Assembly (NCBI RefSeq): GCF_000307265.1
Contig: NZ_DF158896.1
Location: 382,428-446,427, forward strand
Source of the DNA: Oscillibacter ruminantium GH1
GTDB lineage: Bacteria > Bacillota > Clostridia > Oscillospirales > Oscillospiraceae
Direction: 5' to 3'
Length of the DNA: 64,000 nt
A model generated the notes under the pieces. The model was not told the DNA's origin and did not search any database. It was given only the letters and a program-made list of their open reading frames with translations. Of the stretch, positions 24,938 to 32,823 are shown one piece after another (position 1 is the stretch's first letter; the number at the start of each line of letters is the position of its first letter). The position numbers and the translations under genes were made by a program.

Positions 24938-25747
24938 TTATGCGCGGGGCTTGCGGTTTGCGGCCCAAAGCAGGGCGGCAAATCCGCAGCCGCCAAGGAT
25001 ATTTCCGATCGTTACCGGTAGCAGATTGTGGAGAAAAAAGTTTCCCCAAGTCAGGGCGGTGGTATCCAAACCGGCGGCCGCAGCCGCCTGTGCACAGGCG
25101 GGGATGTTCATCGTCAAAAGTCCTGCGGGGATGTAATACATATTCGCCACGCAGTGCTCAAAGCCGCAGATAACAAAGCAGCAGATGGGGCCAAAGGCTC
25201 CCACAGCGCGGCCCACCGCGTCCTTAGAGCACAGGGCCATCATCACGGCGATGCACACCAGAATGTTGCACAGGATTCCTAAAATCACGGCTTTTCCAAA
25301 GGGAAGGGTGCATTTTGCCGCGGCGACAGACACTGTTTTCACCACCAGCCCCGTTGCCATGCCCGGTCCGGCGCAATACACGATGGCAGCGGCAAGCAAA
25401 ATACTGCCCACAAAGTTGCCAAAGTAAACGATAATCAGGTTTCGGAGCATTCCATTCAAACGGATGCGCCGCTCCAAAAGAGAAATCGTCATCAGGCAGT
25501 TTCCGGTGAACAACTCCGCGCCGGTGAACAGCACCATGATAAGGCCCAGCGGAAACAGCGTGCCGCTGATGATCTTTGCGGCGGACGGATTGTCAATGGC
25601 AAACGTCGCCGCGCTTGTGACCGCAGCGCCCATCCCGATGGCAAAGCCCGATAGAATCCCCAGCAAAAGCAGCTTCAACGTAGTTGCACCGGCCTTTTTT
25701 TCACCAATTCCGACATAGCTATCCAAAAACTCGGCGGAACTCAGCAT
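24938..25747 (-). CDS. Formate/nitrite transporter family channel, probable formate exporter
   Basis: A 269-residue FNT (FocA/NirC/HSC) pentameric channel with about six helices. The family pore region GFEHCVANMYYIPAG, containing the conserved His, and the N-terminal SGFAIGMGAA are present. It lies directly downstream of formate-THF ligase, which releases formate when run towards ATP synthesis, so export of formate as the histidine end product is the best inference. FNT members can also carry nitrite or hydrosulfide. Confidence 0.85.
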   Translation of the reverse strand: MLSSAEFLDSYVGIGEKKAGATTLKLLLLGILSGFAIGMGAAVTSAATFAIDNPSAAKIISGTLFPLGLIMVLFTGAELFTGNCLMTISLLERRIRLNGMLRNLIIVYFGNFVGSILLAAAIVYCAGPGMATGLVVKTVSVAAAKCTLPFGKAVILGILCNILVCIAVMMALCSKDAVGRAVGAFGPICCFVICGFEHCVANMYYIPAGLLTMNIPACAQAAAAAGLDTTALTWGNFFLHNLLPVTIGNILGGCGFAALLWAANRKPRA

Positions 25748-25827
25748 AGTTCTCTTTCTCCCCTCGCTCCCACTGCATATGAAACGGGAGACTTTCAGAA
25801 TGTTGCCGGGTGCAAACGGTACGAGTC

Positions 25828-25854
25828 CCCGGCGGGACGTTCCGTCCCGCCGGG
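25828..25854. repeat. Strong hairpin between the fhs and FNT genes
   Basis: CCCGGCGGGAC and GTCCCGCCGGG are perfect 11-bp arms around GTTCC, without a T-tract on either side. It may stabilise the fhs transcript end or tune FNT expression within the operon. Confidence 0.6.
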
Positions 25855-25869
25855 AAATTGTAAAAACGC

Positions 25870-27540
25870 TTAGAACAGGCCGGTGATCTTTCCGTTCTCG
25901 TCCACGTCGATCTTGTCGGCGGCGGGAACCTTGGGAAGGCCGGGCATGGTCATGATGTCACCGGTCTTGGCCACCAGGAAGCCCGCGCCTGCGTTGACCT
26001 TCAACTCGCGGACGGTGATCTTGAAGCCTCTGGGCGCGCCCAGCTTGGTCGCGTCGTCAGAGAAGGAGAACTGGGTTTTTGCCATGCAGATGGGCAGCTT
26101 GTCAAAGCCCAGCTCCGTGAGCTGCTGGAGCTGTTTCTTTGCGGCCGGAACAATCGACACGCCGTCGGCATGATAGACCTTGGTGGCAATGTCGTTGAGC
26201 TTCTTTTCGATGGAATCGTTCACATCGTAGCAGAACTGGAAGTGGTTGGGCTGCTCGCACAGGCGCAGAACTTCTTCGGCCAGCGCCTGACCGCCTTCGC
26301 CGCCCTTGGCCCAAACTTCGGAAAGAGCCACGTTGACGCCCAGATCCTTGCACTTGTCCTCCACCAGCTTCAACTCTGCGGCGGTGTCGGTGGGGAAGGC
26401 GTTGACAGCCACCACGCAGGGCAGACCGTAAACCTTCGTCACGTTTTCCACATGCTGGAGCAGGTTGGGCAGACCCTTTTCCAGAGCCTCCAGATTTTCG
26501 TTGTTCAAGTCGGCCTTGGCGACGCCGCCATGATACTTCAGCGCGCGGACCGTGGCGACCACCACCACCGCGTCGGGATGGAATCCGCCGGCACGGCACT
26601 TGATGTCCAAGAACTTCTCCGCGCCAAGGTCGGCGGCGAAGCCGGCCTCCGTCACGGTGTAGTCACTGAGCTTCAAAGCGGTTTCCGTAGCCTGAATGGA
26701 GTTGCAGCCGTGAGCAATGTTGGCGAAGGGGCCGCCGTGGATCAGAGCGGGCGTATGCTCCAGCGTTTGAACCAAGTTGGGCTTAATGGCGTCCTTCAAA
26801 AGGGCGGTCATGGCGCCCTCGGCGTGCAGGTCATGGGCAGTGACGGGCTTGTCGTCCCGGCTGTAAGCCACCACCATGCGGGCGAGGCGGGCCTTCATGT
26901 CCGCAAGGTCGCTGGAAAGGCACAAAACCGCCATGATCTCAGAGGCCACGGTGATGTCGAACCCATCCTCACGGGGAACGCCGCTGGCTTTGCCGCCCAT
27001 GCCGCAGACAATGTGGCGCAGCTGGCGGTCGTTCATGTCCACCACGCGCTTCCAAACGATCTTACGCACGTCGATATCCAGCGCGTTGCCCTGCTGGATG
27101 TGGTTGTCAATCAGAGCGGACATCAGGTTGTTGGCCGCGCCGATGGCGTGGAAATCGCCGGTGAAGTGGAGGTTGATGTCCTCCATGGGAACCACCTGTG
27201 CATAGCCGCCGCCAGCCGCGCCGCCCTTGACGCCGAACACGGGGCCGAGAGAGGGCTCCCGCAGGCAGACGACCGTCTTTTTGCCCAAGCGGTTCAGTGC
27301 GTCGGCAAGGCCGACGGACGTGGTGGTCTTGCCCTCACCGGCGGGGGTGGGGCTGATGGCCGTCACCAGCACCAGCTTGGCCTTGCGGGGCAGGTCCTTC
27401 AGTGCGTGGATATCCAGCTTCGCCTTATAGTGACCATAGGGCTCCAGAGTTTCCTGACCCACACCCAGCTTTGCGGCAATCTCTTCGATAGGCAGCATAG
27501 TGGATTCCTGGGCAATCTCGATATCGCTTTTCAAACCCAT
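25870..27540 (-). CDS. fhs: Formate-tetrahydrofolate ligase
   Basis: A 556-residue enzyme of normal length, with the P-loop [13 protein letters not shown] at about residues 65-77 and the FTHFS signature [21 protein letters not shown]. It interconverts formate plus ATP plus THF with 10-formyl-THF plus ADP. In this operon, downstream of formimidoyltransferase and cyclodeaminase, the reverse direction would release formate and make ATP from histidine. A strong AAGGAGGAG site precedes the ATG. Confidence 0.96.
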   Translation of the reverse strand: MGLKSDIEIAQESTMLPIEEIAAKLGVGQETLEPYGHYKAKLDIHALKDLPRKAKLVLVTAISPTPAGEGKTTTSVGLADALNRLGKKTVVCLREPSLGPVFGVKGGAAGGGYAQVVPMEDINLHFTGDFHAIGAANNLMSALIDNHIQQGNALDIDVRKIVWKRVVDMNDRQLRHIVCGMGGKASGVPREDGFDITVASEIMAVLCLSSDLADMKARLARMVVAYSRDDKPVTAHDLHAEGAMTALLKDAIKPNLVQTLEHTPALIHGGPFANIAHGCNSIQATETALKLSDYTVTEAGFAADLGAEKFLDIKCRAGGFHPDAVVVVATVRALKYHGGVAKADLNNENLEALEKGLPNLLQHVENVTKVYGLPCVVAVNAFPTDTAAELKLVEDKCKDLGVNVALSEVWAKGGEGGQALAEEVLRLCEQPNHFQFCYDVNDSIEKKLNDIATKVYHADGVSIVPAAKKQLQQLTELGFDKLPICMAKTQFSFSDDATKLGAPRGFKITVRELKVNAGAGFLVAKTGDIMTMPGLPKVPAADKIDVDENGKITGLF

Positions 27541-27567
27541 GAGTGATCTCCTCCTTAAAATAATTGT

Positions 27568-28170
27568 TCAGCTTTCCGTCTCCGTCATCTCGCACAGCAT
27601 AAATACAGACGCTCCGCCGCTGCGCAGCAGCGGTTCACCCTTTTGCGCCAGAACGGCCTCGCCCTTGGAAAAGCGAACCGTCTCGCCGTCCAAGGAGAGT
27701 TCGCCGTCTCCTTCCACGCAGTAAACGAGGAAGGAATACCGTTCGCGCTCCAGCGCCACGGTGCGGCTCAATTTCGCCGCGCCGTGTTCGCCAAGGTGCA
27801 GGCAGCGCATTTCTCCGCTGCACTTCCCCTTGCGAAGCATCAGGTTGAAGTCCGTGCAGATCCCTTCCGAACGGGTGGCCGCGCCGCCGTCGAACCGGTG
27901 GATGTTCCCCGGCGTGAGCGTCAAAGGCGTTCCGCCGTCATGGGAGACAAGAATCGAACCTTGCAGCGTGGACAAAAAGCGCTCATAGTCCGGAAGCGGG
28001 GTGAAGTCCGAGGCGTCCAGCTCCACAGTGGCGGAGCTGACGCGCCAGAGAAAGTCCCGGTCCGGATAGCACGCTCCGGCAGGGGAAATGGCGATCTGCG
28101 TGGTGGTTCCGCCGCTCCAGCGGGTGGTGTCATAGTCTGCGGAGACGATTTGCCGAATAGTAGCATTCAT
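27568..28170 (-). CDS. hutD: HutD-family cupin-like protein
   Basis: A 200-residue HutD protein, a bicupin-like fold found almost only with histidine-utilisation genes. The opening (DYDTTRWSGGTTTQIAISP) and the SATVELDASDFTPLPDYERFL and HRFDGG segments are typical. Work in Pseudomonas suggests HutD limits hut expression, perhaps by binding urocanate or a derivative. Here it sits between the cyclodeaminase and fhs genes. Confidence 0.85.
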   Translation of the reverse strand: MNATIRQIVSADYDTTRWSGGTTTQIAISPAGACYPDRDFLWRVSSATVELDASDFTPLPDYERFLSTLQGSILVSHDGGTPLTLTPGNIHRFDGGAATRSEGICTDFNLMLRKGKCSGEMRCLHLGEHGAAKLSRTVALERERYSFLVYCVEGDGELSLDGETVRFSKGEAVLAQKGEPLLRSGGASVFMLCEMTETES

Positions 28171-28213
28171 TATATCACACTTTTCCGTGCATTCAATCTG
28201 ATATCTAACTCTT

Positions 28214-28840
28214 TTACAGGGATGCTAAAACTTTTTCGTAAATCGAATCGGCCAGAGGCAGGGCCTTTGCCAGCAGAGCCTCGCCATTCTTGCGATACTG
28301 GTCGGCAAAAGCCTGATCCTTCAGCCCGCCGATGTTAATGAGTACGTTCAGCCATGCGCCCTGAATGGCGGCCTTCAGGCTTAGAGCCGCACAGCCCAAA
28401 TCGCTGGCAGCGCTGGTGTTGGACTTGCCCACGATGCTGTCGGTCAGCTCCAGAGCCTTCACGGCCAGCTCCATCATCTCAAACGGAGTCTTGGTGCAGC
28501 CCTTCAACGCCTCCTGCATGGCGGCGGAACGGGCAGCCTTCTCCTCGTCGGTTTCCTTGGGCATGGAAAACACGGCGGAGACGGCGTTGAACGCCTCGGT
28601 ATCCCGGTCGATCACATCTACATACTGGGCTTTCAGCGCCTGCGCCTTTTCACCCACGCCGGCGGTCAACTCCGCGAACTCGGCGTACTTTTTCTTGCCC
28701 TGCGTCAGCGCGCAGACCATGGCGGTCAAAGCTGCGCCCAGCGCACCCTCCAGCGCAGCGGCGGAGCCGCCGCCGGGGGCCGGCGCGTCGGAACCCATCA
28801 GGTCCACAAAGGATGTAACGGTCTGGTCAGCCAGTTTCAT
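28214..28840 (-). CDS. fchA: Cyclodeaminase/cyclohydrolase family protein
   Basis: A 208-residue, mostly helical protein equal to the C-terminal domain of FTCD. The signatures APAPGGGSAAAL, MVCALTQGKKKY and KSNTSAASDLGCAAL are present. It would convert 5-formimino-THF to methenyl-THF with release of ammonia, and may also hydrolyse methenyl-THF to 10-formyl-THF, the substrate of the next enzyme, Fhs. It is 10 bases downstream of the second formimidoyltransferase, restoring the two halves of animal FTCD as separate adjacent genes. Confidence 0.9.
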   Translation of the reverse strand: MKLADQTVTSFVDLMGSDAPAPGGGSAAALEGALGAALTAMVCALTQGKKKYAEFAELTAGVGEKAQALKAQYVDVIDRDTEAFNAVSAVFSMPKETDEEKAARSAAMQEALKGCTKTPFEMMELAVKALELTDSIVGKSNTSAASDLGCAALSLKAAIQGAWLNVLINIGGLKDQAFADQYRKNGEALLAKALPLADSIYEKVLASL

Positions 28841-28850
28841 GTCGGCCTCC

Positions 28851-29762
28851 TTATTCCATGTCGATCAGGTGATATTCCATCACCTGCTTGCGGCAGTCGA
28901 AGTTTTCGATCTTCAGGTAATACTCGGCGCAGTCGATCAGTGCCTTGGCGGGGGTCAGGCCCACGACTTCGGTGCCGAGAATCTTCACGCCCCAGCGGTC
29001 GGCCAGCGCGCGGACCATCTCATAGGTGAAGTACAGGGGAGTGCCCTCGTAGTTCACCATGTTCATGGAAACCTGCGCAATGTTCCGGTCTTCCAGCAGC
29101 AGGCCGATGGCCTTGCAGTACTTGAAGCCGCCGGAAGAGCCGCGGATCGCCTTGGCGATCGCCTTGGCCACTTCCACATTGTCGGTGTCCAGATTCACGT
29201 TGAAGGCAACCAGAGGCATCCGGGCGCCGATGGCGGTGATACCGGCGGTGGGATGAATCTTCCGCTCGCCGAAGTCGGGAGCCCACTCGGGCTGCAGCAG
29301 CTTTTCGGGCATACCCTCGAACTGGCCCTTGCGGACCTTTGCCAGATTCACCCGGTCGGGGGAAGAGGCGGAGTCCTCATACAGGAAACTGGGAACCTTC
29401 AGTTCTTCCCAGATGCGCTGGGCGACGCGCTTGCTGATCTCGATGCACTCGTCCACCGTGATGTCCATGGTGGGGACGAAGGGGATCACGTCTGTGGCGC
29501 CCATGCGGGGATGCGCGCCCTCGTGCTTGGTCAGGTCAATAGTCTCAGTGGCCTTTTTGCACAGCTGGAAAGCCACTTCCTCAATGCCGGCCGGAGAGCC
29601 GACCAACGTGAACACGCAGCGGTTGTGGGTGCCGTCGGACTGAACGTCCATCACCGTGCAGCCGGGAACAGAGTTGGCCACGTCAACCAGACCTTGGAAA
29701 ACAACCTCGTCCTTTTCTTTGCTGACGCTGAAATTGGGGATGCACTCTACGAGCTTTGCCAT
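28851..29762 (-). CDS. ftcD: Glutamate formimidoyltransferase, second copy
   Basis: A 303-residue FTCD N-terminal-type transferase. It opens with MAKLVECIPNFSVSK and has HEGAHPRMGATDVIPFVP, RKGQFEG and HPTAGITAIGAR. It transfers the formimino group of formiminoglutamate to THF. Being directly coupled to the cyclodeaminase and fhs genes, this copy is likely the catabolic, energy-yielding one. It leads the leftward operon ftcD-fchA-hutD-fhs-FNT. AGGAGG precedes the ATG. Confidence 0.94.
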   Translation of the reverse strand: MAKLVECIPNFSVSKEKDEVVFQGLVDVANSVPGCTVMDVQSDGTHNRCVFTLVGSPAGIEEVAFQLCKKATETIDLTKHEGAHPRMGATDVIPFVPTMDITVDECIEISKRVAQRIWEELKVPSFLYEDSASSPDRVNLAKVRKGQFEGMPEKLLQPEWAPDFGERKIHPTAGITAIGARMPLVAFNVNLDTDNVEVAKAIAKAIRGSSGGFKYCKAIGLLLEDRNIAQVSMNMVNYEGTPLYFTYEMVRALADRWGVKILGTEVVGLTPAKALIDCAEYYLKIENFDCRKQVMEYHLIDME

Positions 29763-29965
29763 TTCAATTTCCTCCTGATTGTTTTAATTTTGTAGATGAC
29801 GGAATGATGCAGAGATATGTATCCATTGCAAGGGTGGAAACAGCGGCATTTTCCCTTTTGAGAAATTCCGCACAGACATTTCAAACGGGCCTCGCCCGAT
29901 CACGCTGTCAGTATAGCAAGCCTCCATCCAAAACACGTCTAATTTTCGACACAGCGTCAAAAAAC

Positions 29966-29998
29966 TTGAAAAAGTTTAAACTTGTGCCAAACTTTTGA
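29966..29998. promoter_or_regulatory. Palindromic AAACTT/AAGTTT motifs upstream of ftcD-fhs
   Basis: AACTTGAAAAAGTT and the perfect dyad AAGTTTAAACTT (29972-29983) overlap, and a further AAACTTTT follows. They lie upstream of the ftcD operon, between it and the divergent TetR gene, and may be operator sites. The ftcD promoter itself is not obvious. Confidence 0.4.
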
Positions 29999-30075
29999 AA
30001 AAATGCAATAGATCAAATGAGGAAGGTTGCAAAAAAAGCGTCTAACTTTTTGACTGCGAAAGCATTTCAAACCCA

Positions 30076-30104
30076 TTGACTTATTATCGAACTAGTAGTA
30101 CGAT
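30076..30104 (+). promoter_or_regulatory. Predicted promoter of the TetR-EFR1 pair
   Basis: TTGACT (30076-30081), 17 bp, TACGAT (30099-30104). The spacer and -10 hold an ACTAGT-centred near-dyad (CGAACTAGTAGTACG) where the regulator could bind its own promoter. Confidence 0.5.
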
Positions 30105-30138
30105 GTTTATAATTAGAGTTGGGTTTCGGGAGGTATCT

Positions 30139-30777
30139 ATGGCGCAAAAAAAAGAGAACCGGCTGGTCCGGTTCAATCGTCAGAACATTTTAGAGGCGGC
30201 GGAGCGGCTGTTTGCGGAAAAAGGCGTTCGGCAGACCACTATGGACGACATCGCAAAAGCGGCGGATTATAGTAAGTCCACCGTCTATGTCTACTTCAAG
30301 AGCAAAGACGAGATTTACGATTGGATTATTTACACCCATATGTGCACCCTGCGGGACGCCGCGAATTCCTGCCTGGAGACAACGGTGGACTTCACCGCCT
30401 GCTATTTTTCCATCTGCCGGAGCCTGACGGAGCTTTACGACCGCTACCCGCTGTATTTTTCCAGTATCACAGGAAAAATCCCCGTTGATGCGCAGGCCTT
30501 GGCGGAGAGCGAGATTTTGCGGCGCATTTACGACGTTGGCGAGGAGATCAATGCTGCCATGGCGCTTCTGTTTCAGCGGGGAATGGACGAAGGAGTGCTC
30601 CGCCGGGGACTTTCGGTCGGACCCACTGTCTTTACGCTCTGGGCCGCTCTCGGGAGCCTCATTGAAATGGCAGGGAGCAAGGAAGCGTATCTTGCGGAGC
30701 AAATGGGCCTGAGCCGGGAGGAATTTTTGCAGTACGGCTTTCAGATGATGCTTGCCTCTGTGAAAAAGGAGGCCTGA
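30139..30777 (+). CDS. TetR-family regulator
   Basis: A 212-residue TetR repressor: helix-turn-helix at about residues 15-60 (ILEAAERLFAEKGVRQTTMDD, then YSKSTVYVYFKSK) and a helical ligand domain. The start is the ATG at 30139 after GGGAGG. It is followed by the EFR1 gene about 100 bases later and probably controls that gene and itself; its ligand is unknown. It is divergent from the ftcD-fhs operon, so control of that operon is possible. Confidence 0.88.
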   Translation: MAQKKENRLVRFNRQNILEAAERLFAEKGVRQTTMDDIAKAADYSKSTVYVYFKSKDEIYDWIIYTHMCTLRDAANSCLETTVDFTACYFSICRSLTELYDRYPLYFSSITGKIPVDAQALAESEILRRIYDVGEEINAAMALLFQRGMDEGVLRRGLSVGPTVFTLWAALGSLIEMAGSKEAYLAEQMGLSREEFLQYGFQMMLASVKKEA

Positions 30778-30874
30778 GCGTGAGGATCGTTTTGAGCCGT
30801 GGGTGTTTTTCAGCAATAAAAATTCTCTGGATGGCGGGCCTGTCCGGGGATACTGCAAAAAGGAGCGATGTCAT

Positions 30875-31636
30875 ATGACAGGCGTTTATCTCAGCGGCAC
30901 GGGGAACACCCGGCACTGCGTGAAAAAGCTGCTGTCCCTGCTGGATGAAAGCGCCCGGGCCGTCCCATTGGAGAGCCCGTCGGCGGTGGAGGCGATTCAA
31001 GGGGAGGAATGGATTCTGCTGGCCTATCCCACTCAGTTTTCCAACGCGCCGATCTTCGTTCGGGATTTTATCAAGACCCATGCTGCCCTGTGGCAGGGGA
31101 AAAAGGTTTTCTGCCTGACCACCATGGGGCTTTTCAGTGGAGACGGCACCGGCTGCACGGCAAGGCTCTTGAAAAAAAGAGGAGCGGACGTGGTTGGCGG
31201 GCTTCAAATTCGGATGCCGGACGCGGTCTGCGATAGCAAGGCGCTGAAAAAGAGCTTGGCGGAGAACCGTGAGATTGTGGCAATGGCGGATGGGAAAATA
31301 GAAGCCGCCGCCGAAAGCATAAAAAAAGGCGTCTATCCGCAGGAGGGGCTGCGGCTGGTCGACCATCTCGCGGGGCTTCTGGGTCAGCGGCTCTGGTTTT
31401 ACGGGAAGACCCTTCACTATTCACGGCAGCTGAACATTCACGACAGCTGTATCGGCTGTGGTCTGTGCGCCAAGCAGTGTCCCATGGGGAATCTGCGCAT
31501 GGAGAGGGGACGGCCCGTCCCCGGTGGTCACTGCACCATGTGCTACCGCTGCGTCAGTTCCTGCCCCCAAAAGGCAATCACGCTGCTGGGGAAAGCGGTG
31601 GTTGAGCAGTGCCGCTTTGAATCCTATCGGGTATAG
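30875..31636 (+). CDS. EFR1-family flavodoxin-ferredoxin fusion
   Basis: A 253-residue fusion. The N-terminal half is flavodoxin-like, with the FMN phosphate loop YLSGTGNTRHC. The C-terminal half has two [4Fe-4S] motifs, CIGCGLCAKQCP and CTMCYRCVSSCP. Such EFR1 proteins are soluble electron carriers of anaerobes with unknown partners. ATG at 30875 follows AAAAGGAG. It may supply electrons to a substrate reduction sensed by the upstream TetR. Confidence 0.85.
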   Translation: MTGVYLSGTGNTRHCVKKLLSLLDESARAVPLESPSAVEAIQGEEWILLAYPTQFSNAPIFVRDFIKTHAALWQGKKVFCLTTMGLFSGDGTGCTARLLKKRGADVVGGLQIRMPDAVCDSKALKKSLAENREIVAMADGKIEAAAESIKKGVYPQEGLRLVDHLAGLLGQRLWFYGKTLHYSRQLNIHDSCIGCGLCAKQCPMGNLRMERGRPVPGGHCTMCYRCVSSCPQKAITLLGKAVVEQCRFESYRV

Positions 31637-31640
31637 AGAA

Positions 31641-31682
31641 AGCCGCGCGGCACAGTTGAACTGTACCGCGCGGTTCTTTTTA
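31641..31682. terminator. Terminator between the EFR1 and MerR genes
   Basis: CCGCGCGGCACAGTT and AACTGTACCGCGCGG form a 15-bp stem with one mismatch, followed by TTCTTTTTA on the plus strand. It also stands at the end of the converging MerR gene. Confidence 0.85.
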
Positions 31683-31706
31683 CGCTTGGGAAAGTTTGCC
31701 CGCCGT

Positions 31707-32438
31707 TCACTTGCGGCAGTGGGCCTCAATAGCCTTTGCCATGAACGCCGCGGTTCCCGGGCCGTTTTTGTCGATGTTCTCCGTAAAGCGCGGGTCGCTC
31801 ACATACATCGCGCCAAGTCCTGCCAGAATTTCATCGGTGCAGTGGTAAAAGTTTTCTGTGATATACTCTCTCCACTGCCGAACCAATTCCTGCGCGGCGT
31901 CGCCGGACGGCGATTCGTCCCGATGCTCCGCAAATGCCCGCATCAGTGCCGCGCCCTCGTCGTTGACGGCGTTCCACTTGGCGCCGTCATACCGGGCCGT
32001 CTTTTTCTGCTCCTCTCGAAAGGCCGGGGTATCTCCCCAGCGCTCCCGAACCTCTTTCGTATACTGCTCGCGCATCGTCTCAATTTCCGTTTTATCAAAT
32101 TCCTGAAAACTCATTTCACTTTCTCCTTTTAAGGTTTTGTCCACCAGTCCGATCAGCCCGTTCAAACGCTCCCGTTTTTTTACAAGCAGCTCCCGGTGCT
32201 TTTCCAGAGCCTCCTGCCGGTTATAGCCGGGTTTTTCCATGATCTCCCGAATTTCCTGAAGCGGAAAGTCCAGCTCCCGGAAAAACAAAATCTGCTGCAA
32301 CACCGCCAGCGACTCCCGGTCGTAGAGGCGATAGCCCGCCTCGGTGATCCGGCTGGGCTTCAGCAATCCGATTTGATCGTAATAATGCAGTGTCCGCACG
32401 GTAATACCGGTGCGCTTTGCCACCTCGTTGATTTTCAT
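31707..32438 (-). CDS. MerR-family regulator with TipAS-like domain
   Basis: A 243-residue TipAL-type regulator. The MerR winged helix is at residues 1-70 (INEVAKRTGITVRTLHYYDQIGL), then a dimerisation helix, then a TipAS antibiotic-binding domain from about 115 to the end (FRE-type helices, WREYITENFYHCTDEIL). TipAL activates its own promoter and detoxification genes when it binds thiopeptides or other cyclic ligands. No target gene is adjacent, so autoregulation is the most likely role. Confidence 0.88.
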   Translation of the reverse strand: MKINEVAKRTGITVRTLHYYDQIGLLKPSRITEAGYRLYDRESLAVLQQILFFRELDFPLQEIREIMEKPGYNRQEALEKHRELLVKKRERLNGLIGLVDKTLKGESEMSFQEFDKTEIETMREQYTKEVRERWGDTPAFREEQKKTARYDGAKWNAVNDEGAALMRAFAEHRDESPSGDAAQELVRQWREYITENFYHCTDEILAGLGAMYVSDPRFTENIDKNGPGTAAFMAKAIEAHCRK

Positions 32439-32706
32439 GGATACAGCCTCCTTTCCTGTGCCCTTTGGACCACAAGAATGAATTTACACTATTACGTTAT
32501 GTCAGAGTCAAGCAAAAATCAAATCTTTTTTGTGTTTGCTGCCATGCAAAAATTTCCACCAAGAGTAGACGGTGCTTTGTTCTTTCAGCGAGCAACTATA
32601 TTCACCGCAATCGCCTGCATTCAGGTGCTTAACCCGCAGAAATGTCAAAAGCCCTGTGTAAATATCGTGTAAATTTCCAAAAATAACGTGTAAATTAAAT
32701 TGCGGA
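32439..32706. other. Intergenic region between the MerR gene and pepD
   Basis: About 270 bases with no supported gene; short frames on both strands lack start signals. The MerR promoter must lie here, read leftward. Confidence 0.45.
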
Positions 32707-32759
32707 TTGACACATTTTCCAATTGATATTATAATCATGATTATATTAAAATCGCGATT
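32707..32759 (+). promoter_or_regulatory. Consensus promoter with two AATCNNGATT operators (pepD)
   Basis: TTGACA (32707-32712), 17 bp, TATAAT (32730-32735) is a perfect sigma-A promoter. The -10 is the left end of the perfect 16-bp palindrome TATAATCATGATTATA (32730-32745). A second dyad, AATCGCGATT (32750-32759), follows with its centre 17 bp further on. The same promoter and motifs stand before the EamA gene at 36912-36981. Confidence 0.8.
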
Positions 32760-32823
32760 GCATAGCACGCTCTGCCGAAATAAGAAAAAGAGAATCAGGC
32801 TTCGCGAAGTGAGGAGGGGAATT

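Noticed and set aside
25828-25854. Terminator between fhs and FNT
   Set aside because: No T-tract on either strand; recorded only as a hairpin.
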